Assembly: GCF_003590835.1 (NCBI RefSeq)
Contig: NZ_QYUQ01000002.1
Location: forward strand, 1,612,001 to 1,676,000
Origin: Noviherbaspirillum sedimenti
Lineage (GTDB): Bacteria > Pseudomonadota > Gammaproteobacteria > Burkholderiales > Burkholderiaceae_D
Direction of reading: 5' to 3'
Length of the DNA: 64,000 bases
Of this stretch, positions 50,942 to 61,187 are shown piece by piece. The notes beneath the pieces are model-generated. The model did not search any database and was not told where the DNA came from. It saw only the letters and a list, made by a program, of their open reading frames with translations. Positions within the stretch are counted from its first letter, which is position 1. Each line of letters begins with the position of its first letter. Made by a program: the position numbers and the translations under genes.

Positions 50942-51167
50942 GGCAAACAGGCCGTGAGTTGTGCAATCCCCATGGTTGCCGACTTTAGTTCGGTAATCTC
51001 GGTTACGGGTCGGCAAAATGGGAACTAAGCCAGAAAATATTTATCTCTAACAAGCGCAAGAATTGCAGCGAAGGAAGACACTCTGTGCGTCAGCTGCATT
51101 CCAGGCATTTGGGGACGAGTAATCAGAGCGCATTGCGAAATCGTCCAATCAGGATATGTAAAATTCC
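50942..51167. other. intergenic region upstream of mltD
   Basis: No supported gene is present. The region holds an inverted repeat GCCGAC/GTCGGC at about 50978-51015 and a moderately AT-rich stretch, followed by the mltD promoter. A short minus-strand frame here lacks a ribosome-binding site and family resemblance. Confidence 0.5.
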
Positions 51168-51197
51168 TTGACGCAAGAAAAGCCAGTTCCTTACACT
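51168..51197 (+). promoter_or_regulatory. sigma70-like promoter of mltD
   Basis: TTGACG (51168-51173) and TACACT (51192-51197) are separated by 18 bases. Transcription would start near 51204, about 47 bases before the mltD ATG. Confidence 0.5.
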
Positions 51198-51250
51198 GTC
51201 GGATTAATGTTTTGCCGACTAATGCAGGGTCGGTCCTTGACAAACTACCC

Positions 51251-52795
51251 ATGCATTTATCATTCAAATCCACCCTTCTTGTAGCCGCGCTGCTGGTCAG
51301 CCAGGTGCCGCTTGCCGCGCGCGCCGCCGACATCAGCCTTTATTTGCACGGCAACGACCGTCTCGACTATCCGCCGCAGTCGCAGTCGCTGGCCATGGAA
51401 GAGATGGATGTGTGGGAGCGCATCCGCAAGGGTTTCGGCATCCCGGACCTCGACAATCCGCTGGTCATTTCGCAAACCAACTGGTACAGCGCGCGCCCGG
51501 ATTACATCCAGCGCACCACCACGCGCGCCTCGCGTTACCTCTACCATGTGGTCGTCGAACTGGAAAAGCGCAACATGCCGACTGAACTGGCGCTGCTGCC
51601 CTTCATCGAATCGGCATTCAATCCGCAAGCCTATTCCACCGCCAAGGCGGCCGGCATGTGGCAATTCATCCCCTCGACCGGGCGCGATTTCGATCTGAAG
51701 CAAACGCAGTTCAAGGATGAGCGGCGCGACGTGCTGGCCTCGACCGATGCCGCGCTGACTTACCTGCAGCGCCTGTACGGCATGTTCGGCGACTGGCAGC
51801 TGGCGCTGGCAGCCTACAACTGGGGCGAAGGCTCGGTGCAGCGCGCCATCAAGAAAAACACGGCGGCCGGCCTGCCGACCGACTTCAACGGCCTCTCCCG
51901 CATCATGCCGGCCGAGACGCAGAACTACGTACCGAAACTGCAGGCGGTAAAAAATATCATCGCCAGCCCCGAGCAATACGGCATCAGCCTGCCGCGGGTG
52001 GACAACGTGCCCTACTTCGTCACCATCGGCAAGACGCGCGACATCGACATCAAGCTGGCGGCACAGCTGGCCGAACTGTCGCTGGAAGAATTCAAGGCCC
52101 TCAATCCGCAATACAATCGGCCGATCATCATCGGCAGCGTCGACACGCAAATCCTGCTGCCGAAAAACAATGCGGCAAAATTCAAGGAAAACCTGGCGAA
52201 CTGGAGCAAGACCCTGTCGTCCTGGACGGCGCACAAGGTCACCGGCGCGCGCGAACGCATCGACGCCATCGCCCACCGCTTCGGCACCACGCCACAGGTG
52301 ATCCGCGAAGTCAACAACATCCCGCCGAAGATGGCCCTGAAGGCGGGTTCGACCATCCTGGTGCCGAAGACAGAATTGACCTCGCAAAAGGATATCAGCG
52401 CCGAGGTAGCCGACAACGCCACCATGCAGGTGGTGCCGGACGTGCCGGAAACGCGCCGCATCTATGTCAAGGTCGGCAAGCGCGACACCCTGACTTCGCT
52501 CGCCAGTCGCCACAAGGTCAGCGTGGCGCAGATCCGTGAATGGAATGATTTGAAGGGCGACAAGGTCGCCAGCGGCAAGCGACTGGAATTGCATGTACCC
52601 AACCGGGTGGCAGCGCGCAGCGGCGCCGGTGAAAAGCGTCAGCTGGCACGCGGCGAGCGTACCCGCGCCGTGAAAACCGCATCGAACCGCAAGGCCGCGC
52701 CGGCAGCCAAGCCGCGCGCAGTCGCCAACAAAAAATCGACAACAAAAACCGCCCGCAAGAGCAACCGCCCGGTGAAAGTAGCTTCAGCCAAATAA
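51251..52795 (+). CDS. mltD: membrane-bound lytic murein transglycosylase D
   Basis: The 514-residue envelope enzyme has a signal peptide ending ARA, an SLT domain with catalytic Glu in LLPFIESAFNPQAYS and the AAGMWQFIPSTGRDF motif, and two LysM domains (about 330-375: HKVTGARERIDAIAHRFGTT; about 405-450: VKVGKRDTLTSLASRHKVS). It cleaves glycan strands of peptidoglycan. A very basic Lys/Arg/Ala tail of about 60 residues follows, unusual in length and probably binding anionic polymers. No lipobox is seen, so it is periplasmic rather than a lipoprotein. Confidence 0.92.
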   Translation: MHLSFKSTLLVAALLVSQVPLAARAADISLYLHGNDRLDYPPQSQSLAMEEMDVWERIRKGFGIPDLDNPLVISQTNWYSARPDYIQRTTTRASRYLYHVVVELEKRNMPTELALLPFIESAFNPQAYSTAKAAGMWQFIPSTGRDFDLKQTQFKDERRDVLASTDAALTYLQRLYGMFGDWQLALAAYNWGEGSVQRAIKKNTAAGLPTDFNGLSRIMPAETQNYVPKLQAVKNIIASPEQYGISLPRVDNVPYFVTIGKTRDIDIKLAAQLAELSLEEFKALNPQYNRPIIIGSVDTQILLPKNNAAKFKENLANWSKTLSSWTAHKVTGARERIDAIAHRFGTTPQVIREVNNIPPKMALKAGSTILVPKTELTSQKDISAEVADNATMQVVPDVPETRRIYVKVGKRDTLTSLASRHKVSVAQIREWNDLKGDKVASGKRLELHVPNRVAARSGAGEKRQLARGERTRAVKTASNRKAAPAAKPRAVANKKSTTKTARKSNRPVKVASAK

Positions 52796-52825
52796 GTTCG
52801 CCGCCAGTCAGGCGTCAACAACTTC

Positions 52826-52848
52826 AGGGCGGGTCCGTACCCCGCCCT
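52826..52848. terminator. hairpin between convergent mltD and yejF
   Basis: AGGGCGGG and CCCGCCCT form a perfect 8-bp stem with a 7-base loop. It lies 30 bases after mltD and 22 bases after the yejF stop. There is no T run on either strand, so termination would be weak or Rho-assisted. Confidence 0.45.
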
Positions 52849-52870
52849 CGCCCTACTCGATCCATTAATT

Positions 52871-54457
52871 TCAAGTCACCGGCAGCGCGGCGTATTCGGC
52901 CGCCGCCAGCAGGCGCCGGGTATATTCCTGACGCGGGCTGCCGAGCACTGCCTCGACCGTGCCGCTCTCAACCACCTTGCCATCCTTCATCACCATCACC
53001 TGGTGCGCCATGGCGCGGATCACCGCCAGGTCGTGGCTGATGAAGATGTAAGCCAGGCCATACTTGCGCTGCAGTGCGGCCAGCAATTGCAGCACCTGCT
53101 GCTGTACCGAGACGTCCAGTGCCGAGGTCGGCTCATCCAGCAGCAGCAATTCGGGCTTCAATACCAGTGCGCGCGCAATTGCGATGCGCTGCCGCTGGCC
53201 GCCGGAAAACTCGTGCGGGTAGCGCGCCATCATCGCCGCTTCCAGCCCCACCTCTTCCAGCCCTGCCGCCACCGCCGCGCGCAGCTGATCCCGGCTCAGG
53301 TGCGGCTGGTGCAGCGCCAGCCCTTCGCCGACGATCTGCTCGACGGTACGGCGCGGCGACAGCGAGGCGAACGGGTCCTGGAACACCACCTGCATCTTTG
53401 CGCGCAAGGGACGCAGGCTGGCGGCATCCATCTCGCTGACCGGCTGGCCGGCAAAGCGTATCTGGCCCGCTACCCGCGCCGTGGACAGGCGCAGCAGCGC
53501 CATGCCCAGCGTGGATTTTCCGGAGCCGGATTCGCCAACGATGCCGAGCGTCTCGTGCGGTTGCAGGCGCAAGTCGACCGCATCCACGGCGACGAAGGCG
53601 GTTTTTTTAATCCAGCCGCGCGGAATATCGAACACGCAGCGCAAGCCTTGCGCCTGCAACAATGCGGCACCTTCAGCGGGCGCCGAGGCGACCATGCGCT
53701 GCGGCTGGCTATTCAGGAGCTTGCGGGTATAAGCTTCGCGCGGATTGGCGAACAATTCGGCGCTGGAGGCCGTCTCCACCAGGCGGCCCTTTTCCATCAC
53801 GCCGACGCGGTCGGCGAAATGCCGCACCAGGTTCAGGTCGTGTGAAATCAGCAGCACCGCCATGTTCTCTTCGCGCTGCAGCTGGTTGAGCAATTCGAGG
53901 ATTTGCACCTGGATCGTCACATCCAGCGCAGTGGTCGGCTCGTCGGCGATCAGCAGCTTGGGCTTGCAGGCCAGCGCCATGGCGATCATCGCGCGCTGAC
54001 GCTGGCCGCCGGACAGCTGGTGCGGATAAGACAAGGCACGCCGCGCCGGCTCCGGAATACCGGTCTTTTCCAGCAAGGCCACCGCGCGCAGCGCCGCTTC
54101 CCGTGCATTCAGGCCTTCGTGCAGCATCAGCACTTCGGCAATCTGGTTGCCGATGGTGAAGAGCGGATTCAGGGCCGTCATCGGCTCCTGGAAGATCATC
54201 GCCACGTCCTTGCCGCGCACCGAGCGCATCGCGGCTTCCGGCTTTTGCAGCAGGTCCTGGCCTTCGAACAGGATGCGCCCGCCATAGCGCGCATCCGGGT
54301 TCAGGCGCAAAACCGACAAGGCGGTAACGGTCTTGCCGGAACCGGATTCGCCCACCAGCGCCAGCTTTTCGCCCGGCGCAATCGTCAGGCTGACATCGTC
54401 CACCACGGTGGACGCGCCAAAAGCCACACTGAGGTTCTGGATTTGCAAGAGGCTCAT
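52871..54457 (-). CDS. yejF: peptide-type ABC transporter, double ATPase subunit
   Basis: The 528-residue protein contains two full ATPase domains: Walker [10 protein letters not shown] with signature LSGGQRQRA and LLIADEP in the first half, and [18 protein letters not shown] and LLLLDEP in the second. It matches YejF, which fuses the two ATPases of an oligopeptide (OppDF-like) transporter. Its start overlaps the yejE stop as ATGA. In E. coli YejABEF imports peptides including microcin C. Confidence 0.92.
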   Translation of the reverse strand: MSLLQIQNLSVAFGASTVVDDVSLTIAPGEKLALVGESGSGKTVTALSVLRLNPDARYGGRILFEGQDLLQKPEAAMRSVRGKDVAMIFQEPMTALNPLFTIGNQIAEVLMLHEGLNAREAALRAVALLEKTGIPEPARRALSYPHQLSGGQRQRAMIAMALACKPKLLIADEPTTALDVTIQVQILELLNQLQREENMAVLLISHDLNLVRHFADRVGVMEKGRLVETASSAELFANPREAYTRKLLNSQPQRMVASAPAEGAALLQAQGLRCVFDIPRGWIKKTAFVAVDAVDLRLQPHETLGIVGESGSGKSTLGMALLRLSTARVAGQIRFAGQPVSEMDAASLRPLRAKMQVVFQDPFASLSPRRTVEQIVGEGLALHQPHLSRDQLRAAVAAGLEEVGLEAAMMARYPHEFSGGQRQRIAIARALVLKPELLLLDEPTSALDVSVQQQVLQLLAALQRKYGLAYIFISHDLAVIRAMAHQVMVMKDGKVVESGTVEAVLGSPRQEYTRRLLAAAEYAALPVT

Positions 54458-55494
54458 GCCTTCCTCCGCACATCCAGGGCGTTGCGCAAGGCATCGCCGA
54501 TATTGGTCAACAGCAGCAGCGTCACGGTCAGCACCATGAAAGTCGAGAGCGCAATCCACCAGGCGTCCAGGTTGTTCTTGCCCTGCGCCAGCAATTCGCC
54601 CAGGCTCGGCGTCGAGGGCGGCACGCCCAGGCCGAGAAAGTCGAGGCTGGTCAGCGCCAGGATCGATGCGCTCATGCGGAACGGCAGAAAGGTCACCACC
54701 GGCGTCATACTGTTGGGCAGCACATGGCGCCAGATGATCTGGCCATTCGACAGCCCCAGCGCACGCGCCGCCTGCACGTATTCGAGGTTGCGGTTGCGCA
54801 GGAAGTCGGCGCGCACGTAATCCGACAAACCCATCCAGCCGAACAGCGACAACAGGATCAGCAGCAAGCCAAGGCTGGGTTCGAAGATCGAGGAAAATAT
54901 AATCAGCAGATATAGCTCGGGCATCGAACCCCAGATTTCCATGAAACGCTGGAATACCAGGTCGGTCCTGCCGGCAAAGTACCCCTGGATCGCGCCCGTG
55001 ATCAGGCCAAGCACAACGCCCGTGATGGTCAGCGCCAAGCCGAACAGGATCGAAATGCGGAAGCCATACAGCAGCCGCGCGAAGACGTCGCGTCCACGGT
55101 CGTCGGTGCCGAGCCAGTTTTCACGCGATGGCGGCGCCGGATTGGGCGACTGGGCGAAATAGTTCAGGGTGTCGAAGCGGTAATGGTTGAGCGGATAAAT
55201 CGCCCAGTTGCCCGGCTTGCCCAACTGTTCGCGGATGAAGGGATCCAGATAATCGGCCGGCGACTCGAAGTCGCCGCCGAAGGCCTTTTCCGAATAGTCG
55301 CTGACGATCGGCACCAGCAACTGGCCGTTGTAGCGGGCCAGCAGCGGCTTGTCGTTGGAAATCAGCTCGGCCATCAGGCTGATGGCGAACAGAATGCAGA
55401 AGATCACCAGGCTCCAGTAGCCGCGGCGGTTTTGCCGGAAGCGCAGCCAGATGCGGCGGCCGGGCGACACCGAGGGGGTGAGTACGGAATTCAT
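54454..55494 (-). CDS. yejE: peptide-type ABC transporter permease
   Basis: The 346-residue permease has an N-terminal helix, a large periplasmic loop (about 50-130, with ENWLGTDDRGRDVFARLLYGFRIS) and five further helices. The EAA-type loop SDYVRADFLRNRNLEYVQAARALGLS contacts the ATPase. It is the YejE/OppC-type subunit. ATGA overlaps join it to yejB before and yejF after. Confidence 0.92.
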   Translation of the reverse strand: MNSVLTPSVSPGRRIWLRFRQNRRGYWSLVIFCILFAISLMAELISNDKPLLARYNGQLLVPIVSDYSEKAFGGDFESPADYLDPFIREQLGKPGNWAIYPLNHYRFDTLNYFAQSPNPAPPSRENWLGTDDRGRDVFARLLYGFRISILFGLALTITGVVLGLITGAIQGYFAGRTDLVFQRFMEIWGSMPELYLLIIFSSIFEPSLGLLLILLSLFGWMGLSDYVRADFLRNRNLEYVQAARALGLSNGQIIWRHVLPNSMTPVVTFLPFRMSASILALTSLDFLGLGVPPSTPSLGELLAQGKNNLDAWWIALSTFMVLTVTLLLLTNIGDALRNALDVRRKA

Positions 55495-56549
55495 CGGGCA
55501 AGGCTTTCAAACTGGACGCGCGGGTCGGCCCACACATAGCACAGGTCGCCGATCAGCTTGACCACCAGGCCGATCAGGGTAAACAGGTACAGCGTGCCCA
55601 TCACCACGGGATAGTCGCGCCGGATCACCGATTCATACGACAACAAGCCCAGGCCATCGAGCGAAAACAGGGTTTCGATCAGCAGGCTGCCGGCGAAGAA
55701 GGCGCCGATGAAGGCGGCCGGAAAGCCCGTCACCAGCGGGATCAGCGCATTGCGAAAGACGTGCTTGTACAGCACGGTATTTTCGGAGAGGCCCTTGGCG
55801 CGCGCCGTCAGCACGTATTGCTTGCGGATTTCTTCCAGAAAGGTGTTCTTGGTCAGCATGGTCATCACGGCAAACGAACCCGCCACCGAGGCCGTCACCG
55901 GCAAGGCGATGTGCCACAGGTAATCCTTGACCTTGCCGAACAGCGACAACGTTTCCCAGTCGTCCGAGGTCAGGCCGCGCAGCGGGAACCATTGCACGAA
56001 GCTGCCGCCGCCGAACAGCACCAGCAGGAACACGCCAAGCACGAAGCCGGGAATCGAATAGCCGACCAGCACCGCCATGCTGGTAATGGCATCGAAGCGG
56101 CTGCCTTCGCGCACCGCCTTGGCAATCCCCAGCGGCAGCGAGATGAAATAGGTCAGGAAGAAGGTCCACATGCCGATGCTGATCGACACCGGCAGCTTGG
56201 ATTTGACCAGTTCCCACACATCCTTGTGATGGTAAAAACTCTGGCCGAGGTCGAAGGTGGCAAAGCCCTTGAGCATTTGCCAGAAGCGCTCTGCAGGCGG
56301 CTTGTCGAAACCGTACAGGGCCTTGATTTCGGCCACCCGCTCGGCGTCGATGCCTTGCCGGCCGCGATATTGCGAGGCGCCGCCGCCGGATGCTTCACCG
56401 GCGCCGACCTGCCCTTTCAATTCCATCATGGCCTGCTCGACCGGCCCGCCGGGGACGAACTGGATCACCGCGAAGGTGATCGCGATCACGCCGAACAGGG
56501 TCGGCAGCATCAGCAGCAGCCGCTTGGCGATATAGGACCAGATATTCAT
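55491..56549 (-). CDS. yejB: peptide-type ABC transporter permease
   Basis: The 352-residue permease has six hydrophobic helices with the OppB-type N-terminus (YIAKRLLLMLPTLFGVIAITF) and the EAA-type loop FLEEIRKQYVLTARAKGLSENTVLYKHVFRNALIP. It lies 21 bases after yejA and overlaps yejE by four bases. The periplasmic insert around 75-115 (RGRQGIDAERVAEIKALYGF) is typical of YejB. Confidence 0.92.
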   Translation of the reverse strand: MNIWSYIAKRLLLMLPTLFGVIAITFAVIQFVPGGPVEQAMMELKGQVGAGEASGGGASQYRGRQGIDAERVAEIKALYGFDKPPAERFWQMLKGFATFDLGQSFYHHKDVWELVKSKLPVSISIGMWTFFLTYFISLPLGIAKAVREGSRFDAITSMAVLVGYSIPGFVLGVFLLVLFGGGSFVQWFPLRGLTSDDWETLSLFGKVKDYLWHIALPVTASVAGSFAVMTMLTKNTFLEEIRKQYVLTARAKGLSENTVLYKHVFRNALIPLVTGFPAAFIGAFFAGSLLIETLFSLDGLGLLSYESVIRRDYPVVMGTLYLFTLIGLVVKLIGDLCYVWADPRVQFESLAR

Positions 56550-56570
56550 GCGGACTTCCTCATCTCGTTT

Positions 56571-58370
56571 TTATCTCGGCTGCTGTTCCCACCAGCTCGA
56601 CACCACATAGGGGTTGGCCTGGTAATACAGGGGCGCGACCGCCGGGATGCCGAAGCGGTTGCGGTAAGCCACGCGATGGGTCGAGGAATACCAGTGCGGC
56701 ACCACGATGTACATGTGCAGCAGCACGCGGTCGAGCGCGCGCGCGGCAGCGACGAGTTGCTTGCGGCTGTCTGCCTTGACCAGGGCTTCGACCAGCCGGT
56801 CCGCCACTGGGTCCTTCAGGCCCCAGGCATTGTTCGAGCCTTTCTGGTCGGCCGCCTTGGAGCCGAACATGTCGAACATTTCATTGCCGGGGCTGGTCAC
56901 GTCGGGAAAGCGGATGGAAGTCATGTCGAAATCGAATTCCTCCATGCGCTTTTGCACCAGCGCATAGTCGGCGGTGCGCTGGCTGACCTGGATGCCGAGC
57001 TTTTGCAGGTTGCGCACATACACGCTGACCACCCGCGACAAGGCGCCCTGGTCATCGATGATCTCGAAGCTGAATTGCTCGCCTTTGGCGTTACGCAGGG
57101 CGCCATCGCGGTATTCCCAGCCGGCCTGCGCCAGCAGCGCACGCGCCTGCAACAGGTTGGCGCGCAGCGAGGCCGGCGGATCGGTGCGCGGCGGCACCGG
57201 CGCTTGCCCGAACACGGCGGGGTCGAGTTTGTCACGCATGGGTTCCAGCAGGCGCAATTCATCCGCCGACGGCAGGCCGGTGGCGGCCATCTCGCTGTTG
57301 TTGAAGAAGGAATAGATGCGCTTGTACTGGCCGTAGAACAGTTGCCGGTTCATCCATTCGTAGTCGAGCGCCAGGCCCAGCGCCTGGCGCACCCGCGCAT
57401 CCTGGAACTGCGGGCGGCGCAGGTTCATCACGAAGCCCTGCATGCCGGCGCCGTTGGAATGCGTCAACTCGCGCTTGACGATCTCGCCGCTGGAAAACTT
57501 CGGCCCCTTGTAGCTGCGCGCCCAGTTCTTGGCGCTGTATTCGACCACGACGTCGAACTCGCCGGCCTTGAAGGCTTCCAGGCGCGCCACGTCATCCTTG
57601 TAGAAGCGGTAGACGATGCGCTCGAAGTTGAACATGCCGCGCCGCGCCGGAATGTCGGCGCCCCAGTAATCCAGGTTGCGTTTATAGCTGATGGTGCGGC
57701 CGACGTCAAAGCGCTCGATCAGGTAGGGGCCGGTGGCGATCGGCGCATCCAGCTGGATCTTGTCGAACGCCGTGGCGGCGCCCCACTTGCGTGAAAACAC
57801 CGGCACGCTGCCGACGATCAGCGGCAATTCATGGTTTTGCGTCCTGAAATCGAAGCGCACCGTGCGCTCATTCAGCACCACGCACTGCTTTACATCCGCG
57901 AACATGCTTTTGAATTGCGGCGCGCCCTTGCTCATCAAGGTGTCGAAGGAATGCTTGACGTCGGCCGCCAGCACCGGATCGCCATTGTTGAAGCGTGCCC
58001 TGGCGTTGAGGCGGAAGGTCATGGCCATGCGGTCCGGCGCCAGCACCATGTCTTCCGCCAGCAAGCCGTACATGGTGGCCACTTCATCGGCCGAACCGAC
58101 CGCCAGCGACTCGAACATCAGATCGGAGACGCCGGCAGCCGACACTCCTTTCAGCGAAAACGGGTTGAACTTGTCGAAGCTGGTGCGGCGGTCTGGATTG
58201 GCCAAATACAGGGTGCCGCGCCGGGGCGCATCCGGATTGACGTAGCCGAAATGGGTAAAGTTCGCCGGGTACTTCGGCGTGTCGTACAGGGAAAAGGCAT
58301 GGGCCGCCCAGGCCGGGGCAGCCTGACAAACCAGCCAGACCAGTGGCAAAATCAGAAGTTTTTTCAGCAT
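56571..58370 (-). CDS. yejA: extracellular solute-binding protein family 5
   Basis: The 599-residue protein has a signal peptide (LLILPLVWLVCQAAPAWAA) and the SBP_bac_5 fold: FTHFGYVNPDAPRRGTL, VSDLMFESLAVGS and FEIIDDQGALSRVVSVYVRNLQKLGIQV. It should deliver peptides to YejBEF. It is the first gene of the yej operon and diverges from fabI; its promoter lies within 58371-58535. Confidence 0.92.
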   Translation of the reverse strand: MLKKLLILPLVWLVCQAAPAWAAHAFSLYDTPKYPANFTHFGYVNPDAPRRGTLYLANPDRRTSFDKFNPFSLKGVSAAGVSDLMFESLAVGSADEVATMYGLLAEDMVLAPDRMAMTFRLNARARFNNGDPVLAADVKHSFDTLMSKGAPQFKSMFADVKQCVVLNERTVRFDFRTQNHELPLIVGSVPVFSRKWGAATAFDKIQLDAPIATGPYLIERFDVGRTISYKRNLDYWGADIPARRGMFNFERIVYRFYKDDVARLEAFKAGEFDVVVEYSAKNWARSYKGPKFSSGEIVKRELTHSNGAGMQGFVMNLRRPQFQDARVRQALGLALDYEWMNRQLFYGQYKRIYSFFNNSEMAATGLPSADELRLLEPMRDKLDPAVFGQAPVPPRTDPPASLRANLLQARALLAQAGWEYRDGALRNAKGEQFSFEIIDDQGALSRVVSVYVRNLQKLGIQVSQRTADYALVQKRMEEFDFDMTSIRFPDVTSPGNEMFDMFGSKAADQKGSNNAWGLKDPVADRLVEALVKADSRKQLVAAARALDRVLLHMYIVVPHWYSSTHRVAYRNRFGIPAVAPLYYQANPYVVSSWWEQQPR

Positions 58371-58462
58371 TCGTCGGTTCGGCTAGCCAGTGAAAGCAGG
58401 TTCAGGACAAGACTCGTGCGGATTATTTTAAACAAAGACGCCTTGCGCCGGCTGGCAAAAAT

Positions 58463-58491
58463 TTGCCGTTGCAGCCCATAACTCTTACAAT
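58463..58491 (+). promoter_or_regulatory. sigma70-like promoter of fabI
   Basis: TTGCCG (58463-58468) and TACAAT (58486-58491) are separated by 17 bases, giving a start near 58498 and a leader of about 38 bases. GGAG precedes the fabI ATG. Confidence 0.55.
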
Positions 58492-58535
58492 CTCGCTCAA
58501 TTCGCATCACTATAACAGTACATACGGAGTATCTC

Positions 58536-59327
58536 ATGGCATTCTTGCAAGGCAAAAAAATCCTGATTACCGGTTTGCTATCGAACCGTTCCATCGCCTA
58601 CGGCATCGCCACCGCCTGCAAGCGCGAAGGCGCCGAACTGGCCTTCACCTATGTCGGCGAGCGCTTCAAGGACCGCATCACCGGTTTTGCCAAGGAATTC
58701 GACAGCGAGCTGATCTTTGACTGCGATGTCGGCAGCGACGAGCAAATCAATGCCCTATTTGCCGACCTCGGCAAATCCTGGAGCCAGCTCGACGGCCTGG
58801 TGCACGCCATCGGCTTCGCCCCGCGCGAAGCGATCGCCGGCGACTTCCTCGACGGCCTGTCGCGCGAGGGCTTCAAGATCGCCCATGACATTTCCGCCTA
58901 CAGCTTTCCAGCCATGGCCAAGGCCGCGCGCCCGATGCTGAGCAGCAAAGCCGCCCTGCTGACCCTGAGCTACCTGGGCGCCATGCGTGCCATCCCCAAC
59001 TACAACACCATGGGCCTGGCCAAGGCATCGCTGGAAGCCAGCGTGCGCTACACGGCCGAGTCGCTCGGCCCGCAAGGCGTGCGCGTCAACGGCATTTCCG
59101 CCGGCCCGATCAAGACGCTGGCCGCCAGCGGCATCCAGGATTTCAGCAAGCTGCTCGGCTTCGTCGCCTCGCATGCGCCGCTGCGCCGCAATGTCACCAT
59201 CGATGACGTCGGCAACACCGCCGCCTTCCTGCTGTCGGACCTGGCCGCCGGCATCACCGGTGAAATCACCTATGTCGATTGCGGTTTTTCGCATGGCATG
59301 GGCCTGAACCAGGCCGATTACGCCTGA
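58536..59327 (+). CDS. fabI: enoyl-[acyl-carrier-protein] reductase (NADH)
   Basis: The 263-residue SDR-type enzyme reduces trans-2-enoyl-ACP in fatty-acid elongation. It has [19 protein letters not shown] for NADH binding and the FabI catalytic Tyr-x6-Lys in YNTMGLAK, followed by [38 protein letters not shown], which lines the substrate and triclosan pocket. Length and motifs are those of the E. coli-type enzyme. Confidence 0.95.
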   Translation: MAFLQGKKILITGLLSNRSIAYGIATACKREGAELAFTYVGERFKDRITGFAKEFDSELIFDCDVGSDEQINALFADLGKSWSQLDGLVHAIGFAPREAIAGDFLDGLSREGFKIAHDISAYSFPAMAKAARPMLSSKAALLTLSYLGAMRAIPNYNTMGLAKASLEASVRYTAESLGPQGVRVNGISAGPIKTLAASGIQDFSKLLGFVASHAPLRRNVTIDDVGNTAAFLLSDLAAGITGEITYVDCGFSHGMGLNQADYA

Positions 59328-59705
59328 GTTGGGCAAGCCGGCCGTCTCGCGTCAAACGACGGCGGGCGGCCAGAGGATGAGGTGGGCGCTGGCCGCCCTC
59401 CCCCTAAATTTCCAGTTCCACAAGCAAAGAAACCGGCAGGGATTCAAAATTCCCTGTACAATTGCGTCCTTGCGGTTCACCATGCGCCGCACATCAAGCA
59501 CTACCCCTAGCAGCATCGCTAAACCCTTAGCTTAACGTTAAAGCCCTCCCGCCCCTGGTGCCGATAATCGAGCACCGTCCCGGCGCAAAGCTTTCTGTGC
59601 CGAAATCTCTTCGAGTTTTCAGTTGTTTCGTTGGTTTGCGTTGCATTTTGCGTACGCGTTTCTCCACAAGAGCTGACGCGACGCTGATTATTACGAAAGA
59701 TATTC
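59328..59705 (+). promoter_or_regulatory. fabI downstream region and long helicase leader
   Basis: This 378-base gap starts with GC-rich complementary stretches (CCGGCCGTC and GACGGCGGG at 59339-59367) that could end fabI transcription. A TACAAT at 59457-59462 may be the helicase -10 box. If so, the helicase mRNA has an untranslated leader of about 235 bases, as is common for cold-regulated RNA helicases. No supported open frame lies inside. Confidence 0.45.
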
Positions 59706-61100
59706 ATGACATTTGAAGCATTAGGATTGCACGCGTCCGTACTCAAGGCCCTCACCGATGCCGGCTATACCGAGCCGACCGCAGTGCAGCAGCAAGCCGT
59801 TCCGGCTGCCATCGCCGGCCGCGACCTGCTGGTATCCTCGCAAACCGGTTCCGGCAAGACTGCCGCCTTCATGCTGCCGTCGCTGCACAAATTCGCTTCG
59901 GATGAAGCTGCCGTTGAAGGCGGCAAGACCGCCAACCAGGAACGCCAGGCTGCCCGCGCACGCGGCGATCGTCCGCGCTTCCAGCCGGCCCAGCCGAAAA
60001 TGCTGGTATTGACGCCGACCCGCGAACTGGCCCTGCAAGTGACCACCGCCACCGACAAGTACGGCATCCACATGCGCCGCGTCAAAGCGGTGTCGATCCT
60101 GGGTGGCATGCCTTACCCGAAACAGATGCAATTGCTGTCGCGTAATCCAGAAATCCTGGTGGCAACGCCAGGCCGTCTGATTGACCATATGGACTCGGGC
60201 AAGATCGACTTCTCGCAACTGGAAATCCTGGTGCTGGATGAAGCCGACCGCATGCTGGACATGGGTTTCATCGAAGATATCGAAAAGATCGTCGCCGCCA
60301 CGCCGGCAGGCCGCCAGACCATGCTGTTCTCGGCAACGCTCGACGGCGTTGTCGGCTCAATGGCGCGTCGCATCACCCGCGATCCGCAAGTGATCCAGAT
60401 CGCCAGCGCCGGCAACAAGCATGAAAACATCCAGCAGCGCGTGCACTTTGTCGACGACCTGTCGCACAAGAACCGCATGCTCGACCATCTGCTGACCGAT
60501 ACCACCATGGATCAGGCAGTGGTGTTTACCGCCACCAAGCGCGACGCCGACACCCTGGCCGACCGCCTGAATATCGCCGGCTTTTCCGCCGCTGCGCTGC
60601 ATGGCGACATGCACCAGGGCGCGCGCAACCGCACCCTGAACGCGATGCGTAACGGCCAGGTGCGGGTACTGGTCGCCACCGACGTTGCCGCCCGCGGCAT
60701 CGACGTGCCGGCGATTACCCACGTCTTCAACTATGACTTGCCGAAATTCCCGGAAGACTACGTGCACCGTATCGGCCGCACCGGCCGCGCCGGCCGCAAC
60801 GGCGTGGCGATTTCGCTGGTGAACCATGCCGAAGGCATGAACGTCAAGCGCATCGAACGCTTCACCAAGCAAATCATCCCGGTCGACGTGATCGAAGGTT
60901 TCGAACCGAAGCGTTCCGCATCGGCACCGCGTACCGCACGCAAGCCGGGCGGCTGGAAGCCGGGCGCCGGCCGCAGCAATGGCGGCAACGCCGGCAACAG
61001 CGCCAAGCCGGGCCAGCGCACCTTCAGCAAGCCTTCCGCGCCGCGCAAGGAAGGCGGCTACAAGGGCGATAGCGCACGTCGTTCGTATGGCGACCGCTAA
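59706..61100 (+). CDS. DEAD-box ATP-dependent RNA helicase, RhlE-like
   Basis: The 464-residue helicase has the Q motif (TEPTAVQQQAVPAAIAG), Walker A SSQTGSGKTAAF, PTRELALQ, the DEAD box in VLDEADRMLDMGF, SAT, VLVATDVAARGID and HRIGRTGRAGR. An insert rich in Gln and Arg (ANQERQAARARGDRPRFQPAQ) lies between motifs I and Ia, as in RhlE-type proteins. The C-terminal 80 residues are basic and Gly/Lys-rich, suited to RNA binding. It probably acts in ribosome assembly or mRNA turnover. Confidence 0.93.
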   Translation: MTFEALGLHASVLKALTDAGYTEPTAVQQQAVPAAIAGRDLLVSSQTGSGKTAAFMLPSLHKFASDEAAVEGGKTANQERQAARARGDRPRFQPAQPKMLVLTPTRELALQVTTATDKYGIHMRRVKAVSILGGMPYPKQMQLLSRNPEILVATPGRLIDHMDSGKIDFSQLEILVLDEADRMLDMGFIEDIEKIVAATPAGRQTMLFSATLDGVVGSMARRITRDPQVIQIASAGNKHENIQQRVHFVDDLSHKNRMLDHLLTDTTMDQAVVFTATKRDADTLADRLNIAGFSAAALHGDMHQGARNRTLNAMRNGQVRVLVATDVAARGIDVPAITHVFNYDLPKFPEDYVHRIGRTGRAGRNGVAISLVNHAEGMNVKRIERFTKQIIPVDVIEGFEPKRSASAPRTARKPGGWKPGAGRSNGGNAGNSAKPGQRTFSKPSAPRKEGGYKGDSARRSYGDR

Positions 61101-61121
61101 TCGCTGAACGCTGCATGAAAT

Positions 61122-61157
61122 AAAACGGCCGCCGGGTTCAAAACCGGCGGCCGTTTT
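61122..61157. terminator. bidirectional Rho-independent terminator
   Basis: AAAACGGCCGCCGG (61122-61135) and CCGGCGGCCGTTTT (61144-61157) form a perfect 14-bp stem with an 8-base loop, with A and T runs at its ends. It serves both the helicase (plus strand) and the convergent senA gene (minus strand). Confidence 0.9.
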
Positions 61158-61187
61158 CATTGGTGCGACGCCCCTGGTGGCGCGCCC

